From: Petaurus breviceps papuanus
Taxonomy: Eukaryota; Chordata; Mammalia; Diprotodontia; Petauridae
Direction: 5' to 3'
Assembly (NCBI GenBank): GCA_028583685.1
Contig: JAMXIF010000048.1
Span: 19,574,108-19,638,107 of the forward strand
DNA: 64,000 bases
Shown here: positions 30,846 to 42,118 of the stretch, in pieces
Numbering within the stretch: the stretch's first letter is position 1
Layout: each line of letters begins with the position of its first letter
Position numbers and translations under genes: made by a program
The notes under the pieces: generated by a model
Seen by the model: only the letters and a program-made list of their open reading frames with translations
What the model was told of the DNA's origin: nothing
Database searches by the model: none

Positions 30846-31620
30846 TTGTACAAATGATGGGGTGCTTGGGTGCCTGGTGAACCCCAGTTTGTAAAATCAC
30901 ATCTCTCTCTAGCCTCAGAGCATTATCTCTGCCTGTTTCTCCCCGTGCCAGTACTCTGCCTAGCAACCATTCATGATCAAACCCCAGCCAAATGTTTATC
31001 TCCCCTTGGTACAATAACAAGCTGCACCGATGAATTCTTCACTAGATTATCTAGAAGTAACTGCCTAGCTCATTATATACATTCTGAATTTGTTAGCTTG
31101 GTATATACTAAACTCCCAATATCCATCTTGTCAAACATGACATTGATGGATGTCAGCTTGATCAGCCCTGACTGCTAGCTGACTTAATGATGTTTTAAGC
31201 CTAAAACCACACCTCCATGCAGCCCCCTGTTGGGCTATTTCCCAGTGAATTCTGGGAAATACACCTGCACAGTAGATATTAAAAGTGCATGTTCCTTTAA
31301 GAACTGACCACTCCTTAACTCCTCCCTAAACCCAACCAGACTCACCTAGTTAGCATAATTGGCACAGGTTATACTATAGAATATCCTATATAAACTTTAA
31401 TTGTACCCCTTTAAGTTTGCAGGTTCCCTAAGAACTCTTGCTCGCTGTATAGCGTATCAATAAATCTTTGCCACTTTGACTTAGAGAATGCCTGAGTCCA
31501 TGAATTCATTTCAGACTGCTTTCCAAGGACTCTGGCTATTGGGGTTACTGGTCTCCCTGAACTCCTTGACCCCCCAATTACATAATGGAGCAGTTTTTCC
31601 AGTAAAGAAAAAAGAAAAAG
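30846..31620 (+). mobile_element. LTR-like fossil segment, probably a solo LTR
   Basis: Plus-strand TATATAAA at 31387 and AATAAA at 31459, about 70 bp apart, resemble the U3/R layout of an endogenous retrovirus LTR. No internal region is visible. The segment lies between 9-bp direct repeats (TACTGCAGG, 30837-30845 and 31621-31629) and ends A-rich. Family unknown and borders uncertain. It looks like an old fossil with no coding parts. Confidence 0.45.
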
Positions 31621-31794
31621 TACTGCAGGCTATTTTTTGCCTCTGGATCAAATCTATTCACACCTTTATTTCTAGAGGCTAAAGGTACTAGATGGTAATT
31701 AAAGCTCATCATCAGTTTATCTTCAGCTAGAACCAAAGGACACAAATGGGGTGGAAGCTAAAATACTGAGAAGGGATTCATACCTACTGAGGGA

Positions 31795-31990
31795 AGATCA
31801 TGTGATCACAGGATCAAGGGAGCTTGAAGGTCACTGAGTCTAGCTTCCTTATTTTCAAGATCAGAAAACTGAGGAAGAAAGATTAAGTAATTTGCCCTGG
31901 GTTACATAGCTAATAAGTATCAGAGGTGAGATATGAACCCAGGTCTTTCGGAGGACCCAAGACTGGTGTTCTATCCAAACACAATGATAA
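31795..31990 (-). repeat. MIR-type SINE
   Basis: CACAGGATCAAGGGAGCTTGAAGG, TCAGAAAACTGAGGAAGAAAG, GGGTTACATAGCTAATAAG and GAACCCAGGTCTTTC. Confidence 0.8.
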
Positions 31991-32993
31991 TCACTAGGAC
32001 CTGACAAAAAGCCAGTTTCCTTTGACTCATTGTGAAGCCCATTCCTCTAAGTTCCTCTAAGTCAGTCTCTTGGAGGTCACCCCTGCATTACAGTAATGAC
32101 TAAAATCCAGGACTGATTTTTCAGGGAGCCAAACTGACTCCTATTCTCCAGGACCTATTGCCAAACAGAGCCTCCTATGGAATATCCACCTGACTCCCTT
32201 TTCACAAAGCAATTTTAGCCTCACTGGGCGGCCAAGAGAGAAGAACAGCTGGAGGTCCTATCGCTGGTCCTTCCCTGCCACCGCTGTCCCAATCACATGT
32301 TAATTTGTCTTTAGGAAACATGGTATATCAATATCAAGGCTGAACAACAGGATCTCTTGGGTCCTTCCTTCAAGCTTCAGATTTAATTTCAAGTTTCAAT
32401 TGTAATCAACTAATATTGAGTTCTCACAATGAGCTATAGGCCATCACAGGCATCAGAAAAGATAAGGTCAACCTCTCATTTAGCATACTTACCATCTACA
32501 CCACTCATGTATCACTTTAGCATATTCTGTCCAGTATCATTATTTACACTGACATTCTGTATAATTTGAGGAACCCCAGCAGAAGGCAGAGCACTTGTCT
32601 CAAAGAAATCAAGGTTCCCTCTAACTGTCCATAAAGCTCTAAGGGTCATCTGTCAAAGAAAGGGGCTGGACTAAATGACCTCAGAGGTATCTTCCAGCTC
32701 TACAGCCTATGATCCTATAAAGAAGAGATACCCTAAAGCATTCCCCACACACCCAGCACCTTTCATGTGAAGAGTGCTTTTTGGTCACAGCCATGGTTCC
32801 ATGTAGTCCTCATAACACCTCTGGGAAGAAAGCACAGCAGCAATTATTATCCCCACTTTAAAGATGAAGAAACAGACTCCAAGAGGTTAAGAAGGGACCA
32901 GGACAACAATTCAGTCTAGGGGCTTCTCCTCTCCACTGTAATAGCCTTCTGTTTGTCTCTGCTTCATATCTCTTCCTCTCTCTAGTCCATCCT
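31991..32993. other. PEPD intron with MIR pieces
   Basis: Mostly unrecognised. A MIR tail in sense lies at about 32655-32720 (CTGGACTAAATGACCTCAGAGG), a reverse MIR at about 32790-32950 (CCCCACTTTAAAGATGAAGAAAC), and an L2-like trace at about 32400-32470. Confidence 0.55.
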
Positions 32994-33221
32994 CCAGATG
33001 ATGGGGGAGCCATTCTCAAGGAGAGTAGATGGTAGGAATGGTTGGGTGTGAATAGTTTGGATAGATTTGACAGGAAGACAAAAGAGAGACCATAAGTTTT
33101 TTCTTACCAAAAAGATTACTTTGTTATGTAATTTTACAAACTATAGCACATGGAAAACATGTATTATGCCATAAGATGATAGATTTAGAACTGGAAGGGA
33201 TCTTATGGTTTAGTACATTCA
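32994..33221 (+). repeat. Left arm of ~230-bp inverted repeat
   Basis: Starts CAGATGATGGGGGAGCCATT and ends TTTAGTACATTC. The reverse complement of 33603-33832 aligns along the whole arm with scattered substitutions and two single-base indels. Confidence 0.92.
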
Positions 33222-33602
33222 TAGTACATACATACACACAGCTACCAAAGGTATTTTCCTCTAGCAAAGATTTGACCATATTATTCTCCTATTCAAATTC
33301 CAAAAGCTCCATATTTCCTCTACTATCAAATGTAAACTCTTCTTTATAGCTTTAAAAGCCCTTCACAACCTATCTTTCTAACCTCAAACTATCTTATCAT
33401 AGCCTTATCACATCACTCCCCTTCCCGGACTCTACAATTCAGCCAAATTGGCCTTCCCTCTGGTCTTCACACGTGGCACTCCATCTCTGATCTCCATATC
33501 TTCCCACTGGCCACTCCCCTTTTCTCCCCATATTGCCTGAGTGGTCTTGGACAACTCATTTAATATCTCTGGGCCTCAATTTCCACATCTGTAAAATAAG
33601 GG
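33222..33602 (+). mobile_element. Spacer of the inverted repeat: L2 fragment and MIR tail
   Basis: L2 sense text (CCAAAAGCTCC, CCCTTCACAACCTATC, GGCACTCCATCTCTGATCTCC) runs to about 33530. MIR sense text (CTCATTTAATATCTCTGGGCCTCAATTTCC) then continues into the right arm. Confidence 0.75.
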
Positions 33603-33832
33603 GAATGTACTAGACCATAAAATCCCTTCCAGTTCTAAATCTATCATCCTATGGCACAATACATGTTTTCCATGTGCTACAGTTTGTAAAATTACATAAC
33701 AAAGTAATATTTTTGGTAAGAAAAAAACTTACGGTCTCTCTTTTGTCTTGCTGTCAAATCCATCCAAACTCTATTCACATCCAACCATTCCTACCATCTA
33801 CTCTCCTTGCAAATGGCTCCCCCATCATCTGG
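33603..33832 (-). repeat. Right arm of ~230-bp inverted repeat
   Basis: Its inner end is the natural continuation of the MIR-type SINE in the spacer. The left arm holds only the SINE tail, so this arm is likely the source and the left arm the inverted copy. Confidence 0.92.
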
Positions 33833-33999
33833 GTCCCATGAAAAGCTCGTCATGAGGAAATTATTCCTCCCTGAGAATACATCAGCTTTGGTATTCATTC
33901 CTTACCAGTATCTTAGCAGCTTCTCCTTCTTTGGTTGGAGGGCAGGAGGGGGAAGGAAAAAAATTCCTCCTCAAACGTCCACTTAAAAAAGACTCTTCC

Positions 34000-34475
34000 A
34001 CCAGCTAACCACTGGATTCAACTCCATTTTTAAAGTTTCCTTTTGAGTGTTATTTTCCACCACTAGATTGTAATATCCTTGAGGGCAGGGACTTTCTTTT
34101 TCCTATCTGCATCCCTGTACTTAGCACAGTGTTTAGCACATAGTAGGCATTTATTGAATTGAACCCTTACTTCTGGAATGTACTCCCTCCTCAACTCCAC
34201 CTCATGGAATCCCTCTCTTCACAGTTCAAACCCCACCTTCTACAAAAAACCATTTCTGATTCCACTAAACGCTAGTGCTCTCCACATTAAATACCCTGTA
34301 TTTATATTTGTTCCGTATGTATTTATATCATACTTGTCTCCCCTGATAGAATATAAGTTTTTTGATTAGCTTCATGCTTGTTTCATTCTCTGTCCTTTCA
34401 TCCTCAGCATCTAGCGCAGTGAGTGCCCGGGCACATAGGAGGCACTAAGTAAATGCTTGTTAGCTACCTAAAGGA
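34000..34475 (+). mobile_element. Two L2 LINE 3' ends, sense
   Basis: The first ends at about 34165 (CTAGATTGTAATATCCTTGAGGGCAGGGAC, CACATAGTAGGCATTTATTGAATTG). The second spans about 34170-34470 (CTGATAGAATATAAG, CAGCATCTAGCGCAGTG, GGCACTAAGTAAATGCTTG). Confidence 0.85.
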
Positions 34476-34706
34476 TTACAATAAAACTCCAGTGGATAAA
34501 GAATGCCAAAGACCGAAATGCTGCAACAGCCACAGCACGAGAGCAACAGGTGGAATCAACATCTCCCTCGCCTATTCTGTCATGTGGCAGGCCACCAAAG
34601 CAACATTAGCAAGGGACTAGCACTTCCTGTCTAGGCTCTCCCTGCATAGAAATGGTTCTCATATAAAAGCAGGCAAAACCATTGCGGATCAAGAATCATC
34701 TCTCAG

Positions 34707-34864
34707 GGGACAGCCAGGTGGCTCAGCGAGTAAGAGCACCAGCCCCAGAGTCGGGATGACCTGGGGATCAAATCCAGGCTCAGATACTTAGCACCACACC
34801 CAGAAATAACTGGCGTGTAACCTTCAGCAAGTTACTTAACCCCAATTGCTTTAAAAAAAAAAAA
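34707..34864 (+). mobile_element. tRNA-like SINE, A-tailed (subfamily II)
   Basis: GGACAGCCAGGTGGCTCAGC, B-box-like GGGGATCAAATCC, CACACCCAGAAATAACTGG, TTAACCCCAATTGC and poly-A. TSDs of about 16 bp (AAGAATCATCTCTCAG / AAGAATCATCCTTCAG) lie at 34691 and 34865. Confidence 0.95.
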
Positions 34865-35159
34865 AAGAATCATCCTTCAGGCTGCTCTTGGTGAAATCAC
34901 CAGGAATTGCTCCCAATTCCACCTCCAATCCCAAGCAAGCAACAGTCACACAGGACTAAATATCACAGCCGTGATCTTTAGTAATTTCTTCCAATTTATA
35001 AGAGCCTCCTTCCTGTTAAAGGAGGACTTGTTGCCTGGGATGTCCCACACTCAAAGCTAACCCTGCCACAGCTCCCATCCTTGACCAAAGAAGCTACTAG
35101 AGGGTACTCAGAGCTCTAAGAAATGACTCACAGATTCTTCCTTATATGCCCTCAGTGAC

Positions 35160-35455
35160 AAGGGGCAGAGGATCAGGGAATTTAGAGCTAGAGGAGACCC
35201 TTGAGATCATTTAGGGACCAAACACTTGTCAGAAATGTTACAGAAGGGATTTGGCTCTGGTCTATGTTGCCACAGAAGTTACTTCTGTGATTCTATTATA
35301 GCACAGACCCCTCATTGTATTGAAGAAGGAATGGAGCTCCAGAGAGGGGCCATGTTTATCAAAGATCCAAAAGTTAATAAGTGGCAAAGGAGGGATTCAA
35401 ATAAAGGTCTTATGAATCCAAATCCTGTGTTTTATCAACCGTGGGATGCTGCTTC
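35160..35455 (-). repeat. MIR/Ther-group SINE
   Basis: ATTTAGAGCTAGAGGAGACCC, GAGATCATTTAGGGACC, GAAGGAATGGAGCTCCAGAGAGG, AGGGATTCAAATAAAGGTC and TTTTATCAACCGTGGGATGCTGC. A reading frame crosses it by chance. Confidence 0.7.
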
Positions 35456-36954
35456 TAAACTCAGGTTGGGGGGAGAAGGGGACAAAGAGGACAAAGGGGA
35501 CAGAGGAAGTCCCTTAGTCTTTCATTTTGACCAGGAGTTTGCTTGGCCACACTGGTTAACGTGCAAGAATCCCACCATATTTAGATGTCCTCAGTACTCA
35601 GCAGGCCTCTGACATCTGACTTGGGCATCTGCCATCTGAATACTGGGCATGAGGATTCTCTCTGTGAAAATGTCCAGGTTTGTTCTTTCTCTCCCCTACT
35701 TCCTGGGTTGGAATTCTAGTAGGTAGTCAACAAATGTCTGCTGGTACTTAAGAAGAGTCCAGGGACACAATCTGGGAGCCTGAGCATCTGAGAAACTGGC
35801 AGCCAATTCAGTCAGCCAAAAGGTCAGGCCATTCTGCACCTACCGCTGGGAGAGAGGGGAAGGGCAAGACAGGCCTATTATGCAATCACAACTGAAGGTT
35901 CTGCTGGGATTCCTTTCTTTTGGAATGAATTATGTTGGACTAGTTCCAATCCACAAGTCCAATTAATTTATGCTATTTACATTTTTGGGCTTTTATTTCC
36001 TCATTAAATTGCCCCTAGTGACCATGTGTGGTCTACAGCAAGCAGCTACAAATGTATTCCCCTGGTTATCTTTTATTTCAATCCACATTGATTCACCTCT
36101 CAGTGTATGAGTTCTCCAAGGTCATCAATTTCAGTTTCTACTAAAACTTTCCTTTGGGACATGGAAGGCAGCTTCCTCCCATTCTTTCACATGGCCTCTA
36201 AGATAAACTACATTTTTAATTGATCTTTAAAAAGTAAAAAGATCAATCCCTACATTATTTAATCTGGTGTTTTTTTTTTTTTAATTTGACAAATATGGCT
36301 GGATGTGTTAACTTTGAACAATCAGTTTGGGAGAAGATAAAAATCTTCCTATGTCTGTAATACAAAAAGCCTAACTGTTTCTGCTCAGGGCACATCTCTG
36401 ACCTTTTCCCAGCACAAATACTTTTTTCCCCTTTAGAAAATCCCTGGCCTATTGGTTAAGTCAACTTTGCTGCTGTTTACAATGCTAGAACAAACCAAGA
36501 GAGTGAAGCAGTAACATTTACCTTCCTGAAAATGAGAAGTTATCTGCTCAAATTGGTCACTGCACTCACACATGACAGCATCCCAGAGGGCAACATTATA
36601 TAATGACTTGTCAAAAACAAAAGTGGTGAGTTTATCCCCTTACATCCAACACATCCTCACACTTCTCCACCCCTCCCCATTTCTAAAAATTGCAGAAGAG
36701 GTTGGGCTAGCCTCCAGATCCCTTTCAGTGTTAACATCTATGATATCTATCAGAAACTCACATAAAAATAACAAGAATGCCACACTGTGTCAGACCAATA
36801 GCCCGTTGTTTCATTTGCTGCCTCTAGCAGGGGACACTGAATAATTTCTCATCTTGACATAAAGCTCAAAAAGATTAGGGATGGGGTGGGAGGGAGACCA
36901 AAGAGGACAAAAGATGGAAATAGTCAATAGATTTCTATCCAAAGATGGAAATAA
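35456..36954. other. Repeat-poor PEPD intron
   Basis: About 1.5 kb without a recognised family, apart from a T-run at about 36268-36281. AT-rich in its second half. Confidence 0.5.
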
Positions 36955-38001
36955 TCAATAGTGGAGGGGCTGTGGGAAGATATTGATAGATGAGTGGTGT
37001 AGTTGTGAAACAGTACAATTATTTTGGAATGCTATTTGGAATTGTGCTAAAAATTAAAGTGATTAAAATAGCCACACCCTTTGACCCAGAATCCCAATGC
37101 CAGGCATATACCCCTAAGAGACTGAAAAAAAGGTCATTTATATTCATAGCACATTTCATGGTAGCAAAGATGGGAACAAAGAGATAACTATTGATTGGGA
37201 AACAGCTAAACAGATTGTGATACGTGAATTTTCTAATTTTGGACGGGATCTGTGATTTCAATGGTGTGTGGACATCTTGGTATGGAAACTCCATTTGGCA
37301 ATGACAGTAGGCAACTCCTCTGGGACTCAAAGGTGGAGAGCTGCCTGGGGCAGTGAAAGGTGTAAATGACATGCTCAGGATCCCACAGCCAGGAAGTAAA
37401 AGAAGCAAGCCTTGAACTTAAGTTCTCCTGATTCCAAAACCAGCTCTCTATCCATTATGACACTCTGCCTCTCTCCAGTAACATAATGGGGAATAATAGC
37501 ACTGAAAGAAATATCAAATAGGAATAATGAAAAGAAACACATGAACTCTCTTAAACTAAAATTTAATTAAATTTAGTGAAGTATAAGTGAAGTAAGCTGA
37601 ACCAGAAAACCAAAACACACAAGATTACTACAATGTAACTGGAAAGAACAATAAAACTGAAAGATATATAATTAATTATAATAACCAAACCTGGAATCAA
37701 GAAAAGAGCTAAGGAAACATGCCTCCCTCCTTTCACTGGAAGGCTGAGGAATATGAGATTTGCTGACTGATACTTTTGAACTATTATTTTTCTTTTTAAA
37801 TCATTGTCATATGTCATATGGACAATGGGTGCTTCTTGCCTTCTCAATGAATGTGGGGGGAGGGGAAAGAAGAGAATTTGGAAATGAAAATAAAATTTAA
37901 AAAAAATCTTTGTCATAAGGGAAGGATCAAAAGGTAGGGGAAGAGAAAGGAATATCATACAAAAATAAAAGGAATCAATAAAGCTTTAACGGAAAAAAAA
38001 A
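36955..38001 (+). mobile_element. L1 LINE 3' region (marsupial type), split by a SINE
   Basis: ACCCTTTGACCCAGAATCCCAATG, TTTATATTCATAGCACATTTC and GCAAAGATGGGAACAAAGAG are the L1 ORF2 end and downstream text. It resumes after 37472 with GGGAATAATAGCACTGAAAG and continues through AAGTAAGCTGAACCAGAAAAC to GAGAATTTGGAAATGAAAAT and an A-rich end. Confidence 0.88.
37216..37472 (-). repeat. MIR/Ther-group SINE inserted in L1
   Basis: GATCTGTGATTTCAATGGTG, GAAACTCCATTTGG, AGCTGCCTGGGGCAGTGAAAGG, GATCCCACAGCCAGGAAG and ACCAGCTCTCTATCCATTATG. It splits the L1 above, so it inserted later. Confidence 0.8.
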
Positions 38002-38155
38002 AGCTTAGAGTTATATACAAATATGCTTAACTTCCCCTTAAGAATACATCATCCATGAACTAATCTAAACCCACTTAGAGTTTCATCCTGTACAACCTCT
38101 CAGCAATTTCTATAATTTTCCTACTCATTGTGTTTAAGTACTCTGTACATTCTTT

Positions 38156-38318
38156 TTTTTTTTAAAGCAATTGGGGTTAAGTAACTTGCTCAGTAACTTG
38201 CTCAAGGTTACACTGCCAGGTGTTTCTGGGTGGGTGCTAAGTGTCTGAGCCCGGATTCGATCCCAGGTCATCCCGACTCTGGGGCCAGTGCTCTTACTCG
38301 ATGTGCTACTGGCCACCC
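38156..38318 (-). mobile_element. tRNA-like SINE, A-tailed (subfamily II)
   Basis: Reverse SINE from T-run to GTGCTACTGGCCACCC, with B-box-like GGATTCGATCCC. Perfect 15-bp TSDs (CTCTGTACATTCTTT) lie at 38141-38155 and 38319-38333. An internal 12-bp duplication of AGTAACTTGCTC lies at about 38179-38202. Confidence 0.95.
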
Positions 38319-38333
38319 CTCTGTACATTCTTT

Positions 38334-39605
38334 CATTTGTCCTAACATTATCTTCTTCAAGTTGCAAGGGGGAACAGCTTCCTTGGTGTAGGTATGATAA
38401 GTGCTGGTAAACTCTCCTAAATGTGCCAAGGTAGCCAACATGAGATGAATAGAGAAGAGGGCTCATTGGCTCCCCTCCATCAGAAAGCAGAAATGTAATT
38501 TCACAGCAGCATGTACATTAACAGATTGTTTTGTTTGCTGCCTCTCCCCAATCCTTTGTTATAGACTATATAATAGTCATCATAGAGTATAAAAACCACA
38601 AGTTTCAAGTTAGTTAGCAATATTTATTGCTATGTGGGGTGGAAGAGGGAAAGTATAAATGATCAGTATCACCCCCAAAGGAAAACTTAATTCTACCACT
38701 GGGAATCAGATAATCAAATCTCTGTCTCTCTAGTTGAGTAGTTCTTAAAACTTTTTTTTTTCTCACAACATGGTATTTGTTGCAGTGAGGGTGCACTGAA
38801 TATTTACGTTAGCATCACTAGGTGGAATCAAGTGACACACAAGTCATGACATACCTAGGAAACTCTATGCACTGCGGCATGGCACACCCTCTGAGAATCA
38901 CTGTGCCAGTCCCATGCCAGACATCACCTTCCTAACCCATTCAGATAAATCAAACTTCTTTTCCAAGTTTCAGAAAAAAAAAGTTTTTTATACCCAACTG
39001 GATAACTAAAAAGAGAGGAATAGAGTTAGCAAGTAAAAAAAAGCATCCTTATCCCACACCCAACCTGTGATCAAACTTACCAAATAAAATGTTTCTCTTC
39101 ACACTTAAGAGTCTTATCTTACATTGGAATCATCTAATATCAAAAGCGAATCTTTTGTATAATGTACCTCCTCTTTAAGGTTTGTAACTGAGTCAAGTTG
39201 GCTCAAAGTTCTAAGGAAGCCGTGGTTCTGAACCACAGTTACTCAGGTAGAACAGGGAAGAGCAGTGGCCATGTGTTGCATGTGACAAATGCTGCAGTAA
39301 ATGGGGGCGAGGACACTGGGGCTGTAGAAAACTAGGGCATATAATTATAAACATATAACTTATGTGATTATAGACAGAGCATGAGAATTTGATTACTAAC
39401 CATAAGCTAAGGTGGGAAGGTGGGGAGAGAGACATAGAAATAGAGACAAAGGTGTGAAAGGATAGACAAGCTAGGCTTAGGGCTGGGAGTGATACATATA
39501 CCATAGCTAAGGAGAGGAATTGACTGGATATGGAGACTGATAAGTCACTAAGCAGATCAACTGGCTTGGTGTAGACATTTTTGTCCTGGGGGTGTTAGTC
39601 ATAGT
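38334..39605. other. Repeat-poor PEPD intron
   Basis: About 1.3 kb. No family recognised apart from a short T-run near 38751. Frames on the minus strand at 39211-39504 look random. Confidence 0.45.
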
Positions 39606-39616
39606 ATGGATCAACT

Positions 39617-39863
39617 CTGGGGCAGCTAGGTCCAACAGTGGATAGAATACCTACCCTGAAGTCAGGAGGACCTGACTCCAAATTCAGACTCATACAGGTA
39701 CTAGCTATATGGCCCTAGGCAAGTCACTTAAGCCTGTTTTACCTCAGTTTCCTCATTTGTAAAATGAACTGGAGAAGGAAATGGCAAACCACTCCCATAT
39801 CTTTGCCAAGAAAATCCCAAATGGGGTCATGAAAGTCAGATAACACTTAACAATTACAACAAA
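39617..39863 (+). mobile_element. tRNA-like SINE with RTE/BovB-like 3' extension
   Basis: GGGGCAGCTAGGTCCAACAG to GAACTGGAGAAGGAAATGGC, AACCACTCCCATATCTTTGCC and ATGGGGTCATGAAAGTCAG. Perfect 11-bp TSDs (ATGGATCAACT) lie at 39606-39616 and 39864-39874. Confidence 0.93.
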
Positions 39864-39874
39864 ATGGATCAACT

Positions 39875-40779
39875 GAGTAGCAGAGGCATCGACACAACTA
39901 TGTTCATCAAGAAACTTTTATGAACAGTTCCCGAGAAAGAAAGAAGACACTGAAGTTTTTAGTTCTACAGTTTTGGATTCCCCTAAGCACATGAGCTTTC
40001 CTCACTCACAGCTTTTTGGCAGGTTGCTTTCAGTGTGCACCCACTCTCTCCCATAGACACTGAGTGCATTGCTGGAAGAATGTGACCCTGATTTATCTAC
40101 AGATTGTAATGTATTTTATTTGTGCCTTTGCTTTAATGTATGAGTACTTGTGATATTACTGCTATTTCTTTTACCTTCTTTCCAAGTAAACAGTTATGTT
40201 TAAGATCTAAAAGTATTATCCTGAGTGGCTGGTTCTGTAAGGAGAAATCCAGAGCCAGAGTGCTAGGTATGATATACTTCCCTTAAGTAGTTATCCCTAG
40301 GATCCTGAGGGAATCTGAGTCTCTGGGAACTAGGCCTGGTAGTGTGAGAACAGGTCAAAGCAAATGATTCAGTTCAAAGTAAAGAGGTGTTCCTATGCCT
40401 ATATGAGAGGCGTGAAGTGTGCTACATATGGGAAACACACATCTGCTCGTTATATTAGGAAAGTCCTCCATACTCCTCCTCCCCCCATCTTTCCTCCTTG
40501 AAGAAAACTATTTGCCAACATTCTGCCATTAATTAATTGTGAACAATTTGGTTCCATTGGGTTTTTTGTTCAAGACAGAATTCAAAAGTTAAATGGCAAA
40601 AAAAATTGACACATCTATTAATAAAGCAATAAGCTGCTACAGGGCATGAATTAATGACAAATACATCAGAGGCAATTTGAAGGCAGAGGTTCAAGGGACC
40701 TATGACTTCACCAGCCCCAGGGCTCATGACCATAAGTACCCCACTGCTACTTATGGATTTTTTTCTTTGACTGTTCTGA
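39875..40779. other. PEPD intron, nothing recognised
   Basis: About 900 bp of mixed sequence with no landmark family text. Confidence 0.45.
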
Positions 40780-41125
40780 AGGCAGGGAGGTGGTACAATG
40801 GATAAAGTACCAGATCACTGGACCTGGAGTCAAGAAGACTTGAGTTCAAATCTGACCTCATATTATCAAATGAGATAATATTTGTAAAGCATTTAGTGTA
40901 GTGCCTGGCACATAGTTCGTGCTATACAAATACTTATTCCTTTCCCTTCCTCACCCTTGCCTCAGACACTATCAGTGTGACCCTGAGCAAGTCACTTGAA
41001 AAAAAACTCTGTCTGCCTCAGTTTCCTTACTTGTAAAACAGGGACAATGACAGAACCTACCTCCTAGGGTTGCTGTGAGAATAAAATAATACTTGTAATA
41101 AACTTTGCAAACCTTTCTATGTAAG
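40780..41125 (+). repeat. MIR-type SINE with a second MIR tail nested in it
   Basis: The outer SINE runs GGAGGTGGTACAATGGATAAAG to GTTCAAATCTGACCTCA, resumes at about 40959 with CCTCAGACACTATCAGTGTGACC and ends at CTATGTAAGGAGG. The insert at about 40862-40958 is a MIR 3' end (GTAAAGCATTTAGTGTAGTGCCTGGCAC). Confidence 0.8.
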
Positions 41126-41179
41126 GAGGCTTTTGTTATTCTTTAAGAGTTCAGTTTCTCAGGATACGTGGCCATGGCA

Positions 41180-41745
41180 ATGTCTAGTTTCCAGGTGTTA
41201 GATAACAGCTCCCAGAATAATTCCAAGGATTCTAGATAGTATTTCCTAGAATCATAGTGATAGTCCTACTGAGGCTGAGCCGTATGATACAGAGTGACAT
41301 AATTCGTATTTACTATGCTCACACAGAATGACAACATTGCTAAAGCTATCCTGTGAGCTTAATGTTGGCAAGATGCCTTCTTTGTTGCCCTATAAAGCAA
41401 GTAGGCACTGGTCAGTGATGGAGGAAACCACAAGGAACCCATAGGGGAATCTGTGTTGCCTTGACCAGCCCCCATCAAGGCTTGAGGGGACTTAAGGGAG
41501 TACAGAAGTTGTGCCTGTCTCAACTGACCCCATTGAGATGCAGGGGTAGTTGTCCCCCCTTCTTGCTGGTCCCTTAAAGAAGGGTGATTAGGGAATGCTG
41601 TATGAGTTATGCTCCCATTATCAGCAACCCTCTTGTGAGAAAACTAGACTAAAATAAAGTAAGAATACTAACCCCATCTTAGTGTCTTTCCCGTCTGACC
41701 AGATCAAAAGTGAACCTGTTAGAAGTTGGAGTCCCAAGACTCCAG
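41180..41745 (+). mobile_element. Possible LTR fossil (solo)
   Basis: TATAAAG at about 41390 and AATAAAG at about 41655 are spaced as in a retroviral LTR, with no recognised repeat otherwise. It stops where a MIR tail begins (about 41750). No clear terminal duplication was found. Weak call. Confidence 0.3.
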
Positions 41746-41947
41746 TGCCTCCTGTGTGTTATCTGTGAAACAATCTTAAAGTATTATATAAATGCTAACT
41801 ACTGTTGTGATCATGATGATGATGATTGAAATTCCTATGTTTAATAGATAACACAAAAGTAAAAAAAAGAAATCTCATAGATTCACAGACCATTAGAGCT
41901 GGAACAGATGTGATGACTATCTAGTGCATGCTCCTTATTTCTCCAAT
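41746..41947. repeat. MIR tail (sense) and MIR head (antisense)
   Basis: AAAGTATTATATAAATGCTAACTAC with GAT repeats, then TAGATTCACAGACCATTAGAGCTGG in reverse orientation. Confidence 0.7.
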
Positions 41948-41958
41948 AAAGAAACCAA

Positions 41959-42118
41959 CACCAGGGCGGCTAGGTGGCACAGTGAATACAGCACCAGCCC
42001 TGGAGTCAGGAGGACCTAAGTTCAAATCTGGCCTCAGATACTTAACACTTACTACCCATGTGACTTTGGGCAAATCACTTACCCCCAACTGCCCCTCTGG
42101 AAAGGGGAAAGGAAAAAA
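41959..42118 (+). mobile_element. Marsupial tRNA-like SINE, A-tailed (subfamily I)
   Basis: GGGCGGCTAGGTGGCACAGTG to CCCCCAACTGCCC with a GGAAAGG-interrupted A tail. Perfect 11-bp TSDs (AAAGAAACCAA) lie at 41948-41958 and 42119-42129. Frames on both strands here are SINE-derived. Confidence 0.93.

Noticed and set aside
35226-35612. 128-codon plus-strand frame as a coding gene
   Set aside because: It overlaps a MIR/Ther SINE, and PEPD is transcribed on the other strand. No protein family was recognised.
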